A stretch of 64,000 nucleotides of DNA from SHZL01 sp963784425 (GTDB taxonomy: Bacteria > Pseudomonadota > Gammaproteobacteria > Xanthomonadales > SZUA-36): positions 196,060 through 260,059 of the forward strand of contig CAWARM010000015.1 in assembly GCA_963784425.1 (NCBI GenBank), given 5' to 3'. The position numbers were made by a program, and so were the translations under genes. The notes beneath the pieces are model-generated. The model did not search any database. It saw only the letters and a program-made list of their open reading frames with translations, and was not told the DNA's origin. Shown here piece by piece: positions 1 through 9,152 of the stretch (the stretch's first letter is position 1; every line of letters begins with the position of its first letter).

Positions 1-2
1 TG

Positions 3-686
3 CTGAAAAACTATGAGTTGGGAGCAAAGACCGAGTGGCTGGACAACCGGCTGTTACTCAACCTGACGCTGTTCGATATGCAGTGGTCTGACATACAGAT
101 CAACAGCCGGGTTGGCGACGGTCCGTGGTGGCTGCGCGGCACGTGGAATGGTCAGACGGGAGAGAGCATTGGCGCCGAGTTCAACTTCGAATGGCAGGCA
201 ACCCACAATCTGTCCTTTGAAGGCAGCGCTTATTTTGCGGACTCCAAGTACACAGCCGACAGTTATGACCCAAGGGGCAACCTGTATCTTCAGGACGGCG
301 AGGATATGCCGAACGCACCCAAGGTGAAATACTGGCTGGCCGCGGAATATACCATTCCAGGTTTTGCCGGCTTGAATGGCGATCTCTGGATCCGCTACGA
401 CACCTCCTACCAGGGCAAAACCTGGGACAACATCGATGCGGCGATCGATGATGATCCGGAAGGCATCGTACCTGCCTGGCATTCCAGCAACCTGCAGATT
501 GGCCTGGACATGCAAAACAATTGGGACTTGACCTTGATGGTGCGCAATATCTGGAACAACCATGGCCTCACGTCCCTGTACAACAGCACCTATGCCTCCG
601 ACTGGTTCGGCGACCCGAGATGGCGCAACGAGCGCACCCTGGTGCGGCCGCGCACGATTGCCCTAAGCGTTACCAAACGCTTCTGA
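3..686 (+). CDS. TonB-dependent outer-membrane receptor, C-terminal part (5' end outside the window)
   Basis: The reading frame is open from the first complete codon at base 3 and starts before the window, so only the last 227 residues or so are seen. They alternate aromatic and polar residues in beta-strand pattern (YELGAKTEW near the start, then repeated strand/turn units) and end in SVTKRF. A C-terminal phenylalanine is typical of outer-membrane beta-barrels. The YELGAKTEW motif is characteristic of TonB-dependent receptor barrels. The plug domain is missing because of the window edge, so the substrate cannot be judged. It lies 47 bases before a broken beta-propeller-like gene on the same strand. 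Confidence 0.85.
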   Translation: MKNYELGAKTEWLDNRLLLNLTLFDMQWSDIQINSRVGDGPWWLRGTWNGQTGESIGAEFNFEWQATHNLSFEGSAYFADSKYTADSYDPRGNLYLQDGEDMPNAPKVKYWLAAEYTIPGFAGLNGDLWIRYDTSYQGKTWDNIDAAIDDDPEGIVPAWHSSNLQIGLDMQNNWDLTLMVRNIWNNHGLTSLYNSTYASDWFGDPRWRNERTLVRPRTIALSVTKRF

Positions 687-691
687 CGGTG

Positions 692-716
692 ACCCGCCGG
701 CGCGGTGCAGGCGGGT
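692..716 (+). terminator. GC-rich hairpin just after the receptor stop
   Basis: ACCCGCC (692-698) is perfectly complementary to GGCGGGT (710-716) with an 11-base loop, five bases after the receptor stop codon. There is no run of T after it (the next bases are AAAAC), so it is not a classic intrinsic terminator. It could be an mRNA 3' stabiliser or a weak terminator before the next gene. Confidence 0.3.
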
Positions 717-733
717 AAAACGCAGTTGGGGCA

Positions 734-1651
734 GTGAAGCTTCTTACCACTTCGGTCGTGCGCGGCAGCCACACGCTGCGGAGCCACGGTGGTGTCTATC
801 TCATCGACCTGGAACATCAGTCGGTCATGCAGACCACTGGACTGGAATAAATCGGACATCGACTGGCAGGCCCGCGGCTGGGAGCGCGGCTTCCGCGGCA
901 TTGCCTTTGACAAGGAGACGGTTTTCCTTGCAGCCGGCGATGAGCTGTTTGCCTATTCGCCGGATTTTCGCCGCATCGGGTCCTGGCGTAACCGCTACCT
1001 GAAACACTGCGATGAAATCGTTGTTTATGGGCGCACGCTGTTCCTGGCCTCTACCGGCTTCGACAGCATTCTGGCCTTCGACCTCGACACGCATGAATTC
1101 AACTGGGCCATGCAGGTCAAGGAGAAGGACTTCCACTACCAGGGATCAACCTTCGACCCGAAGCTGGATGATGGACCGCTGATGCTGAACAAGCTGCACA
1201 TCAACAACGTGCATTGCGACAGCAATGGCATGTACATCTCGGGCTTGCGTACCGGCGGCATGCTGCATTTCAACGGCAAGACCGTGTTGATGTCGGCGGA
1301 ATTACCGCCGGGCAGTCACAACGCGCGGCCCTTCCGCGACGGCGTGCTGTTCAATGACAGCGAAGCGCACGTGTTGCGTTACTCGGGCCGTAACACCGAC
1401 GCTGAAGACCGCGCGATGGCAGTGCCGGCATTTGCGGCCAAAGACCTGTTGCATACGAACAGACGATGATGCGGCAACCGGGGTTTGCACGCGGGCTGTG
1501 CGTACTCTCCAATACCGTGGTCGCCGGGGGATCGTCACCCTCTACCGTCAGCCTGTATGACCTGGCAGCAAACTGCCGCCTGCTTTCCGTCAACCTGAGC
1601 ATGGACGTGCGCAACGCGATACATGGTCTTGCGTGCTGGCCGTACGACTAA
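734..1651 (+). pseudogene. Beta-propeller-like conserved protein of unknown function, two compensating frameshifts
   Basis: A coherent protein can be read only by changing frame twice. It runs from GTG 734 (VVRGSHTLRSHGGVYLIDLE) to a TAA at 848-850, continues in another frame from about 840 (KSDIDWQARGWERGFRGIAF) to a TGA at 1467-1469, and returns to the first frame for GFARGLCVLS and the end MDVRNAIHGLACWPYD, with the stop at 1649-1651. The total length of 918 bases is a multiple of three, so the two shifts cancel. Short repeats such as LFLASTGFDSILAFDLD look like propeller blades. I recognise the type as a hypothetical family but cannot name it. It converges on the broken sulfotransferase, with 9 bases between the stops. 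It is either a true pseudogene or the result of two sequencing indels. Confidence 0.6.
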
Positions 1652-1660
1652 GCGAAACGA

Positions 1661-3723
1661 CTACAGTCCGGCGTTCCTGACGGTTTCGGGCAACTCCCGG
1701 ACGATGTCGTCAAGCACCTCCTGCCACGGCCCGAGATGCTTTTCATAGCGGCGCCATTTTCCCAGTGCGCCACGATAGATGGGCTGGCGCACCTGCTCGG
1801 AGCTGGCCGTTTTCACGGCCCGCTCGGTGGTGTAGAACTGCAGGCACTGATCCTCAAAGGGCAGGCCGCAAAACTCCAGTACCCGCCTGACCTGGCCTTC
1901 GAGATCTGTAACCGTTTCTTCGTAGTGCACATCCAGAATCTTTCCGGGCAAGGCGGAATGCCAGTGCGTCATCATGGCGTGGTACTGCCGGTAATATTCA
2001 GCGATCTCAAACATGTCGTAGGTGAAGTTCTGGCCCTGGCCAAACAACTGTTTATACGCCCCAAGGCAGCTGTCCATGGGATGCCGCCGTGTATTGATTA
2101 TTTTTGCGTTGGGTAATATCAGGCTCACCAGGCCGATATGGGAAAAGTTGTTGGGCAGTTTGTCGGTAAAGTACGGCCTGTCCGTCGACCGGTGGCGGCG
2201 GGTGTCGTCCAGATACTGCTCGCCGTAGGCTTTGAGGTCCTTGGCGCGCAGATCCCGGACGGCTTCCGGGTACTGCACGTTGTCACGCCGGTAACGCCCA
2301 ATGGAGCTCGCGATCTTGCTCAGGATCGGCAGCTCGGCCGTTCCTTCGACCTGGCTGTGGCTGGCCAGGATCTGCTCGATCAGCGTCGATCCGGAGCGCG
2401 GCAGGCCGACGATAAAAATGGGATCAGCCGCCTGGCAGCCCTGACCTGCGCGCTCCGCCAGAAACTCCCGGCTGAATACCTCCATGATCTTTGCTTGCCG
2501 CAATTCGAATTCGTTGAGGTCGTACTGGATCTGGGTGCGCTGCAGCTGGTTGCCGGAATGATAGTAATGCCACGCCTTGTCATAATCCCGGCGGTCCTCA
2601 TACGCTTTTCCCAGCGCAAAGCGGAAATGAATCTCCGGGCTGGTTTTCAGGTCCTCGCGTTCGAGCTGTTGCTCCATGGCCGTGACTTCGTGTTTCTCGA
2701 ATTTGAATACCTTGAGGTTGGCCATGCTCCAGTACACTTCCCCGAAATCCGGTTTTTCCCGGATGGCGGCCCGGTAGGCCTGCAGTGCACCCGCCTGGTC
2801 GCCGATGGTTTTCAGTACGTGGGCATAGCCCATCTGCATGCCCGGAGCATTGGCATCCAGTGCTACGGACCTGTGCAAAAGCCTGTACGCTTTCTTCCAC
2901 GTTGCCGGCGCGGGCATGGGCATTACCCAGCCCGCCCCAGGCCTCGGCGTCTTCGGGAGCAAGCCGGGTTGCTTCGCTGAAAGCGGCTATTGCATCGAGG
3001 AACTTGCTGCGCTCCATCAACACCGGGCCAAGCAACATCCAGGCAGCGACAAAGCCCGGCGCTATTTGCGTGGCGTGTCGTAGCAGCGCCTCCGCATCGT
3101 CCAAATGGAGTTTCTTGCTGTAGTAGATACCGGCCAGGTAGCGCATGGCATCAACATTCTCCGGATTGTCCCGGAGGATGTTTTTCAGGCGATTCACCGC
3201 TTCGTCGAAATGCCCGGCCTGCATGTGTTCAACAGCGCCGGCAACCAGCCCCTTGTCGGTATCGAGTTCCAGGTATTCCCGGAACTCCTGGTCGGCTTCC
3301 TTGCCCTTGCCCAAAGCAGCCAGCGCCTGGCCGAGCTTCTTGTGGACCAGTGGCAGCCGTGGCTCGTGCTTGATCGCCGCCTCGAACCAGGGAATCGCTT
3401 CAGCAAACCGGCTTCTGCAGGGCAAAGATGCTGCCGAGGTCTTCCAGCAGCAAGGGCGACTTGGGTTCCATGGACAGGGCAAAGCGAATCTGCTCTTCAG
3501 CTTCCTTCAGCCGGCCCTGCTTCATGAGCGCGTGCCCGAGGAGCCTGATGTGATCCTTGCAGCCGGGATTGAGTAACAGGTAGTCGCGGCAGGCTTCTTC
3601 GGCGCGCAGCGGCCGGTTAGCCTGCAGGGCCGCGAGGGCGGAAGCCAGGCTTTCTTGTCTTTTTGACGGCGGGTTGGCGTCATGGTCATTGCAGGCTGGC
3701 AGCGGATCTGTGTTGACGGTCAT
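1661..3723 (-). pseudogene. TPR-repeat sulfotransferase, two single-base insertions
   Basis: The gene starts at ATG 3723 and is split over three frames. The N-terminal TPRs run to about 3410. More TPRs follow in the next frame (RFAEAIPWFEAAIKHEPRL onwards) to about 2885. A third frame carries the last TPRs and the sulfotransferase domain to 1661. Its length of 2063 bases is 3x687+2, which fits two extra bases; repaired, it would be about 686 residues. The sulfotransferase part shows the PAPS 5'-phosphosulfate loop GLPRSGSTLIEQIL and a 3'-phosphate-binding strand NTRRHPMDSCLGAY. Such proteins move sulfate from PAPS to an acceptor, possibly a protein or glycan; the acceptor is unknown. It begins two bases after the M20 peptidase stop, so the two probably form an operon. 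Confidence 0.75.
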
Positions 3724-3725
3724 AT

Positions 3726-5312
3726 TTACATTAAAAAGGCCGGTAAACGGAAAAATGCCGCAATCGAAATATACGCTCCCCGCCCCTCGGCGAAAGTCTC
3801 AAGGCCGGTTAAAACCGCCGCATAAATCTCGATGGCATCCCACAGGTTCTGCAGCCGCAGGTTCTCGTCCTTGCCGTGCTGGTTATTGTCGTGGTTGGCG
3901 ATGGGCAGGATCAGGATGGGCGCGCCAACAGCTTCCTCGACCAGGTACAGCGGCAGGCTGCCGCCGCCGGTCGGCAGCTGGATCAGGCTGCCGTCGGCCA
4001 GATCGTTGACGATGGCAGCCACCTTTTGCGCAATGGGCAGGTTCATGGGCGCACGGTAGGCAGGATAGCCGGAGTTCTCCCATTCCAGCCGCGCAATGTG
4101 TTGGTGGCTGGCGCGCTCCTGTGCAGTTGGGTCCTGGTACACAATGAAATAACCCTGCTCGCGGATATGCTGCTCTATGGCCGCGCGCAGGAAATCAGGG
4201 GTTTGTGCCGGCACCAGCCGCAGGTCGATTGAGGCCGTGGCTGAGGTCTGGATGGTGTTGCTGGCCTGCTCGCCCACATCGCCGGAGCGAATACCACGCA
4301 CATTGAGGGCCGGGCGCATGATGGCCAGCTCCAGGCGGTCGGGAGTTTCGGGCCGAACGATGCCCAGCTCGCTGATCAGTGCACTGTCCACATCGGGCGC
4401 AGCGGCAATGGCTTCGAGTTCGCCCAGGCTGGGCGGCACTACCTGCCCGTAGTAGTTGGCAATCAGGATATTGCCGGCCGGGTCACGCATGGACGTGAGC
4501 AGCTCCGCCAGGCGCATGATAGGGTTGGGTGCCCAGTTACCGTAATGCCCGCTGTGCAGTGGCCGGTTAGGGCCGTAAACGGTCAGGTTGAAACCGTAAC
4601 TGCCGCGCACACCGTAGCTCAGTTGCCAGCGGCGGCTTTGATGCACCGGCCCATCACAAAACAGCCACAGGTCGGCTTTCAGCAAATCCCGGTTTTGCGC
4701 CAGTATTTCCGCCAGGTGCGGTGAGCCCGCTTCCTCTTCTCCTTCGAAGAACAACTTGAGGTTGACCGCCAGCGCAATGTCGTTGGCATCCAGTGCATCC
4801 AGCGCCGCCAAAAGTGCAGTAATGGGCGCCTTGTCGTCACCGGCGGAGCGGGCAAAAAGGCGGGATTCGGGGTTGAACGGGGCGGTCAGTGGGATGACCT
4901 TGCCGCCCTGTTCGACCGGCGCATCGCGCAGCAGCGGTGTCCACGGGTCAGAGGCCCAGTCCGCGGCATTAACCGGCTGGCCATCGTAATGCACATAGAT
5001 CATCAGGGTGGTGCCAGCTCCGGGCGTAAGCCGCTCGGCCAGAACGGCCGGGGGGCTGCCGCTCACTTCCAGCAGGCGCACCGCGAAATTACGTGACTTG
5101 AACAGACCGCTGATGTAATCAGCATTGCGGCGTATGTTTACCGTGTCGCTGGCCAAGTTCGGGATGCTCAGCAATTGCACAAATCCGTCCACGATGGCCT
5201 GTTCGTTTTGCCCGCGCCACTGCCGCGCGGCAGCAACGGGATCGGCCACGGAATTCACGGGCGCAAGGAGCGCCAGGTTCAGGGCAAGGAGAGTGGTGAC
5301 ATGTCGGTACAT
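3726..5312 (-). CDS. Secreted M20-family metallopeptidase (dipeptidase/carboxypeptidase type)
   Basis: This is a 528-residue zinc peptidase. I chose ATG 5312 because it begins a clean signal peptide (MYRHVTTLLALNLALLAPV...); the longer open frame upstream has no such feature. Metal and catalytic motifs are in family order: YVHYDGQP (metal His), ARSAGDDKAP (bridging Asp), FFEGEEEAGS (catalytic Glu pair), RPLHSGHYG in the dimerisation domain, and IANHDNNQHGKDENL near the C-terminus. Members remove amino acids from dipeptides or short peptides. The signal peptide places it in the periplasm or outside the cell. The broken sulfotransferase follows two bases downstream, and the oxidoreductase block diverges from it across 226 bases. 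Confidence 0.88.
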   Translation of the reverse strand: MYRHVTTLLALNLALLAPVNSVADPVAAARQWRGQNEQAIVDGFVQLLSIPNLASDTVNIRRNADYISGLFKSRNFAVRLLEVSGSPPAVLAERLTPGAGTTLMIYVHYDGQPVNAADWASDPWTPLLRDAPVEQGGKVIPLTAPFNPESRLFARSAGDDKAPITALLAALDALDANDIALAVNLKLFFEGEEEAGSPHLAEILAQNRDLLKADLWLFCDGPVHQSRRWQLSYGVRGSYGFNLTVYGPNRPLHSGHYGNWAPNPIMRLAELLTSMRDPAGNILIANYYGQVVPPSLGELEAIAAAPDVDSALISELGIVRPETPDRLELAIMRPALNVRGIRSGDVGEQASNTIQTSATASIDLRLVPAQTPDFLRAAIEQHIREQGYFIVYQDPTAQERASHQHIARLEWENSGYPAYRAPMNLPIAQKVAAIVNDLADGSLIQLPTGGGSLPLYLVEEAVGAPILILPIANHDNNQHGKDENLRLQNLWDAIEIYAAVLTGLETFAEGRGAYISIAAFFRLPAFLM

Positions 5313-5538
5313 TGCGTGCTCAATAGGCCTTGCAAGAAAGGCACCCACAGTAGGACTCACGCCGCCTGACTGCAAGCGATTCAATGGCCACCCGGCTGTT
5401 GTGCCGGGGTGCGGGCGGCGAGGCTGGGCGCACGCCGCGAACATTTTGTATATTAATTAATGCACCTCCGGAACAAAAACGTTATCCTTGCGCCAAACTC
5501 CGCGTGGCTTATCACTTTCGTCAGGATTCCAGCAGGTT

Positions 5539-7359
5539 ATGAAACGGACGGACACTTCAAATCCGGACTACTATCACAGGGTCGTGGACTGCCAATGGGG
5601 CTGCCCCGCGCACACCGATGTCCCCGAATATATTCGCCTGATCGCCCAGGGCCGCTTCACCGATGCCTACATGGTCAACCGGGAAAGCAACGTATTTCCC
5701 GGTATCCTTGGGCGGGTTTGCGACCGCCCGTGTGAACCGGCCTGCCGGCGGGGGCGCATGGACGAACAACCGGTGGCGATCTGCCGCTTGAAGCGCGTCG
5801 CCGCTGATCACAAGGACGACATCCAGGATCGTCTGCCGGTCGTACCGAAGAAGAAAAACGGCAAAAAGATTGCACTGGTCGGCGCGGGCTGCGCGTCCCT
5901 GACGGTGGCCAATGACCTCATGCCGCTGGGTTACGACTGCACGATTTTTGAAGCCCAGGCCGTGGCCGGTGGTTTGATGCGCTACAACATCCCCGCCTTC
6001 CGCCTGCCGGCAGAGGTACTGCAGGAAGAAATCGATTACATCGTCAACATGGGCGTTGAGGTGAAATACAACCACCGCGTTGAAAGCCTCAAGGACTTGC
6101 TGGATGAAGGTTATGACGCGGTTTTCGTTGGCACTGGCGCACCACGTGGCAAGGAGCTCAAGCTGCCCGGCCGCTATGACACCGAAAACATTTACATCGG
6201 CATCGACTGGCTCGAATCGGTCGCCTTTGGCCACATCGAGTCCATCGGTGAAAAAGTTCTGATCATCGGCGTTGGCAATACCGCCATGGATTGTTGCCGT
6301 ACTTCGCTGCGTTTGGGCGCCAGGAGCGTCAAGGTGATGGCGCGCAAGCCGCGCGAGTTCTTCAAGGCCTCTGCCTGGGAGCTGGAAGACGCCGAGGAAG
6401 AAAACGTTGAAATCATCGTCAACCACTCGCCCAGGGAATTCGTGGTGGAGAGTGGCAAGCTCAAGGGCATGACCTTCGAGATGATGGAATACGTGATCGA
6501 AAACGGCCGCATTGCCGCTGAGAAGATCACCGGCGAGGTGTTCATACCCTGCGATGATGTGATATTGGCCATCGGCCAGGAAAACGCTTTTCCCTGGATT
6601 GAGCGCGATCTTGGCATCGAGCTCAACAAGTGGGAAGAACCAACGGTCGACAAAATCACCTTCGAATCCACCCGCAAAGGAGTGTTCTTTGGGGGCGATT
6701 CCGCGTTTGGCCCCAAGAACATCATCTGGGCGGTGGAACAGGGCCACCAGGCAGCTATTTCCATACACCGCTATTGCCAGGATGAGCCGCTGCACGAGCG
6801 CCTGCCTCCAACGCTCAACCTCGGCAGCCGCAAGATGGGCATGCACGAGTGGAGTTATTCCAACGATTTCGACCCGGCCGCGCGCCGCAAGATGATGCAC
6901 GTATCGCTGCAGAGCCGCTTCAAGGAACTGGGCCGCGAAGTCGAGCTGGGTTTCGATGCGGAACAGACCGCGAAAGAAGTTGAACGCTGCCTGAACTGTG
7001 ATATCCAGACGGTATTTTTCGATTCCCTGTGCATCGAGTGCGATGCTTGCCTGGATATTTGCCCGACCCAGTGTCTGACCATCACGGCAAACGGTGAGAG
7101 GGAAGACCTGTTGCAGCGGCTGAAAGCCCCGGTACTCGAAGCCGGGCAGCCCTTGTTTGTTTCCGACGCGTTGAAACAGACCGGACGCGTCATGGTCAAG
7201 GATGAGAATTTCTGCATTCACTGCGGCCTCTGCGCCGAGCGCTGCCCCACGGCTGCCTGGGACATGCAGAAGTCCTTCCTTCAATTTCCCCAGGCCGCTG
7301 ACTACACCAGCGGCAGCCACAGTGGTAAGAGCCCATGCCAGCAACGCAAAGCCGGATAA
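5539..7359 (+). CDS. GltD-like FAD/NAD(P) oxidoreductase with two C-terminal 4Fe-4S clusters, electron-transfer subunit
   Basis: This 606-residue protein has three parts. Residues 1-100 form a Fer4_20-type domain with cysteines in CQWGCPAH and GRVCDRPCEPAC. Residues 110-470 are two Rossmann folds, FAD loop VGAGCASLTVAND and NAD(P) loop GVGNTAMDCC. The C-terminus has two Cx2Cx2Cx3C motifs (CIECDACLDICP and CIHCGLCAERCP), a bacterial 2[4Fe-4S] ferredoxin module. The fold is that of the small subunit of glutamate synthase, but the true gltD lies at 22844-24283. Position decides the role: its end overlaps the 2-oxoacid oxidoreductase alpha gene by 25 bases, so it probably passes electrons between NAD(P)H and that enzyme. 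Start ATG 5539 is preferred to an upstream in-frame codon at 5488 because family similarity begins there. Confidence 0.85.
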   Translation: MKRTDTSNPDYYHRVVDCQWGCPAHTDVPEYIRLIAQGRFTDAYMVNRESNVFPGILGRVCDRPCEPACRRGRMDEQPVAICRLKRVAADHKDDIQDRLPVVPKKKNGKKIALVGAGCASLTVANDLMPLGYDCTIFEAQAVAGGLMRYNIPAFRLPAEVLQEEIDYIVNMGVEVKYNHRVESLKDLLDEGYDAVFVGTGAPRGKELKLPGRYDTENIYIGIDWLESVAFGHIESIGEKVLIIGVGNTAMDCCRTSLRLGARSVKVMARKPREFFKASAWELEDAEEENVEIIVNHSPREFVVESGKLKGMTFEMMEYVIENGRIAAEKITGEVFIPCDDVILAIGQENAFPWIERDLGIELNKWEEPTVDKITFESTRKGVFFGGDSAFGPKNIIWAVEQGHQAAISIHRYCQDEPLHERLPPTLNLGSRKMGMHEWSYSNDFDPAARRKMMHVSLQSRFKELGREVELGFDAEQTAKEVERCLNCDIQTVFFDSLCIECDACLDICPTQCLTITANGEREDLLQRLKAPVLEAGQPLFVSDALKQTGRVMVKDENFCIHCGLCAERCPTAAWDMQKSFLQFPQAADYTSGSHSGKSPCQQRKAG

Positions 7360-9152
7360 ATGACTTTGTCCTGAAAATCGCGACGGTGAACGGAACGGGC
7401 TCGGCCAGTGCCAACGGCCTGCTGATGCAGGCTCTGTTCCGCATGGGCATACCCGTCACCGGCAAGAACATGTTTCCCTCGAACATCCAGGGATTGCCCA
7501 CGTGGTACGAGATACGCGCCAGTCGCAACGGGTACATGGCGCGTTCCGGCCGCGTGGACATCATGGTGGCGATGAATGCGCAGACTTACCAGCAGGACAT
7601 GAACAACGTCAGCCCTGGTGGCTTCCTGGTATACGATTCAACCTGGCCGCGTGAGCGTTCCATGACGCGCAATGACATCACCATTCTCGGCGTGCCATTG
7701 TCGAAATTGTGTAACGAAAACTTCAGCGTGGCGCGTATCCGCATCCTGATGAAAAACGTGGCCTATGTGGGTGTGCTGGCGGCGTTGCTGGATATCGATC
7801 TCGACATCGTGCACGCCCTGCTGGAAGAGACATTTGCCGCCAAGCCCAAGCTGGTGGAAGGAAATCTCCAGGCCATCCGCGTGGGATACGACTATGCCAG
7901 GGAGAATTTTACCTGCCCCTTACCGGTACACGCAGAAAAGATGGGGGATAATGCCGGCAAGATTCTGATTGATGGCAACGCGGCGACGGGTCTCGGTTGT
8001 GTCTACGCCGGAGCGACCGTAGGTGCCTGGTACCCCATCACGCCCTCCACCTCTGTCATGGACGCGTTCACGCACTATTGCGAAATGTTCCGCACCGATG
8101 CGGACACCGGTGAGAAGCGCTACTGCATCGTGCAGGCCGAGGATGAGCTGGCCGCCGCCGGCATGGTGCTGGGCGCCAACTGGGTCGGCGCCCGCGCGTT
8201 CACCCCAACATCCGGGCCGGGCATATCGCTGATGAGCGAATTCATCGGGTTTGCTTACTACGCCGAGATCCCCTCGGTGTTTATCGATGTGCAACGCGTT
8301 GGCCCGTCCACCGGCATGCCAACCCGCACCCAGCAGTGCGACCTGATGCTGTGCGCTTACGCCTCGCACGGTGACACGCGCCATCCCATGCTGTTTCCCG
8401 CCAATCCGGGTGAGTGCTTCGAATTCGCGGTCAAGGCATTCGACCTCGCTGACCGCCTGCAGACTCCGGTCTTCCTGATGTCTGACCTCGACATCGGCAT
8501 GAACGACTGGATGGTTCCACAGCTTGAGTGGGACGACAGCTACCGGCCGGACCGGGGCAAAGTGCTGGGTCCGGCGGATCTGGACAAGATGGAGCGGTTC
8601 GTGCGCTATACCGATACCGATGGCGATGGCATTACCTACCGCACCTTGCCCGGTGAGGATTCACGGGGCGCCTATTTCGTGCGCGGCTCGGGCCACAACC
8701 GCCAGGGGGGCTACACCGAAGATTCGAAGGAATACGAGGATGTCATGCAGCGCCTGCTGGTCAAATGGGAAACGGCCAGAAAAATGGTGCCGCCCGCCGT
8801 CATGACGCGGGCGAAAAAGAAGACCCGAGTCGGTATCCTGGCGTTTGGAAGTTCTGATGGCGCGGTAATTGAAGCGCGCGACCAGTTGGCACAACAGGGC
8901 ATCCATACCAATTACCTGCGCATCCGCGGTTTCCCCTTCGGCACCGAAGTGCTGGATTTCCTGCACGATCACGACACGGTGTTCGTAGTGGAACAGAACC
9001 GCGACGGGCAAATGAAGTCGTTGTTGAAACTGGAAACCAACAACCCGGCGGACAAGCTGGTCTCCATCCTGCACTTCAACGGCATGCCAATTACCAGCGA
9101 TTGCGTGGTGAACGGCGTTTCCAAACACCTGGCTTCCGAGGCTGCCGCATGA
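7335..9152 (+). CDS. 2-oxoacid:acceptor oxidoreductase, fused gamma-alpha subunit
   Basis: This 605-residue protein has the gamma domain fused in front of the alpha domain. Residues 1-190 carry the gamma fold (VNGTGSASANGLLMQALFRM, GLPTWYEIRAS). The alpha part begins near residue 210 with GNAATGLGCVYAGATVGAWY and YPITPSTS, the signature for thiamine diphosphate-dependent 2-oxoacid:ferredoxin oxidoreductases. With the beta subunit it would interconvert a 2-oxoacid plus CoA with an acyl-CoA, CO2 and low-potential electrons. The fused architecture is common for 2-oxoglutarate or branched 2-oxoacid enzymes, but substrate cannot be read from sequence. It overlaps the electron-transfer gene by 25 bases and the beta gene by 4 (ATGA), so the three should be translated together. 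Confidence 0.88.
   Translation: MPATQSRINDFVLKIATVNGTGSASANGLLMQALFRMGIPVTGKNMFPSNIQGLPTWYEIRASRNGYMARSGRVDIMVAMNAQTYQQDMNNVSPGGFLVYDSTWPRERSMTRNDITILGVPLSKLCNENFSVARIRILMKNVAYVGVLAALLDIDLDIVHALLEETFAAKPKLVEGNLQAIRVGYDYARENFTCPLPVHAEKMGDNAGKILIDGNAATGLGCVYAGATVGAWYPITPSTSVMDAFTHYCEMFRTDADTGEKRYCIVQAEDELAAAGMVLGANWVGARAFTPTSGPGISLMSEFIGFAYYAEIPSVFIDVQRVGPSTGMPTRTQQCDLMLCAYASHGDTRHPMLFPANPGECFEFAVKAFDLADRLQTPVFLMSDLDIGMNDWMVPQLEWDDSYRPDRGKVLGPADLDKMERFVRYTDTDGDGITYRTLPGEDSRGAYFVRGSGHNRQGGYTEDSKEYEDVMQRLLVKWETARKMVPPAVMTRAKKKTRVGILAFGSSDGAVIEARDQLAQQGIHTNYLRIRGFPFGTEVLDFLHDHDTVFVVEQNRDGQMKSLLKLETNNPADKLVSILHFNGMPITSDCVVNGVSKHLASEAAA

Noticed and set aside
2138..2980. 280-residue plus-strand open frame
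   Set aside because: It is antisense to the sulfotransferase domain, whose PAPS motifs are unambiguous.
5557..7344. 595-residue open frame on the minus strand
   Set aside because: It lies wholly opposite the GltD-like gene, which has clear FAD, NAD(P) and Fe-S motifs. The minus frame has no family features.
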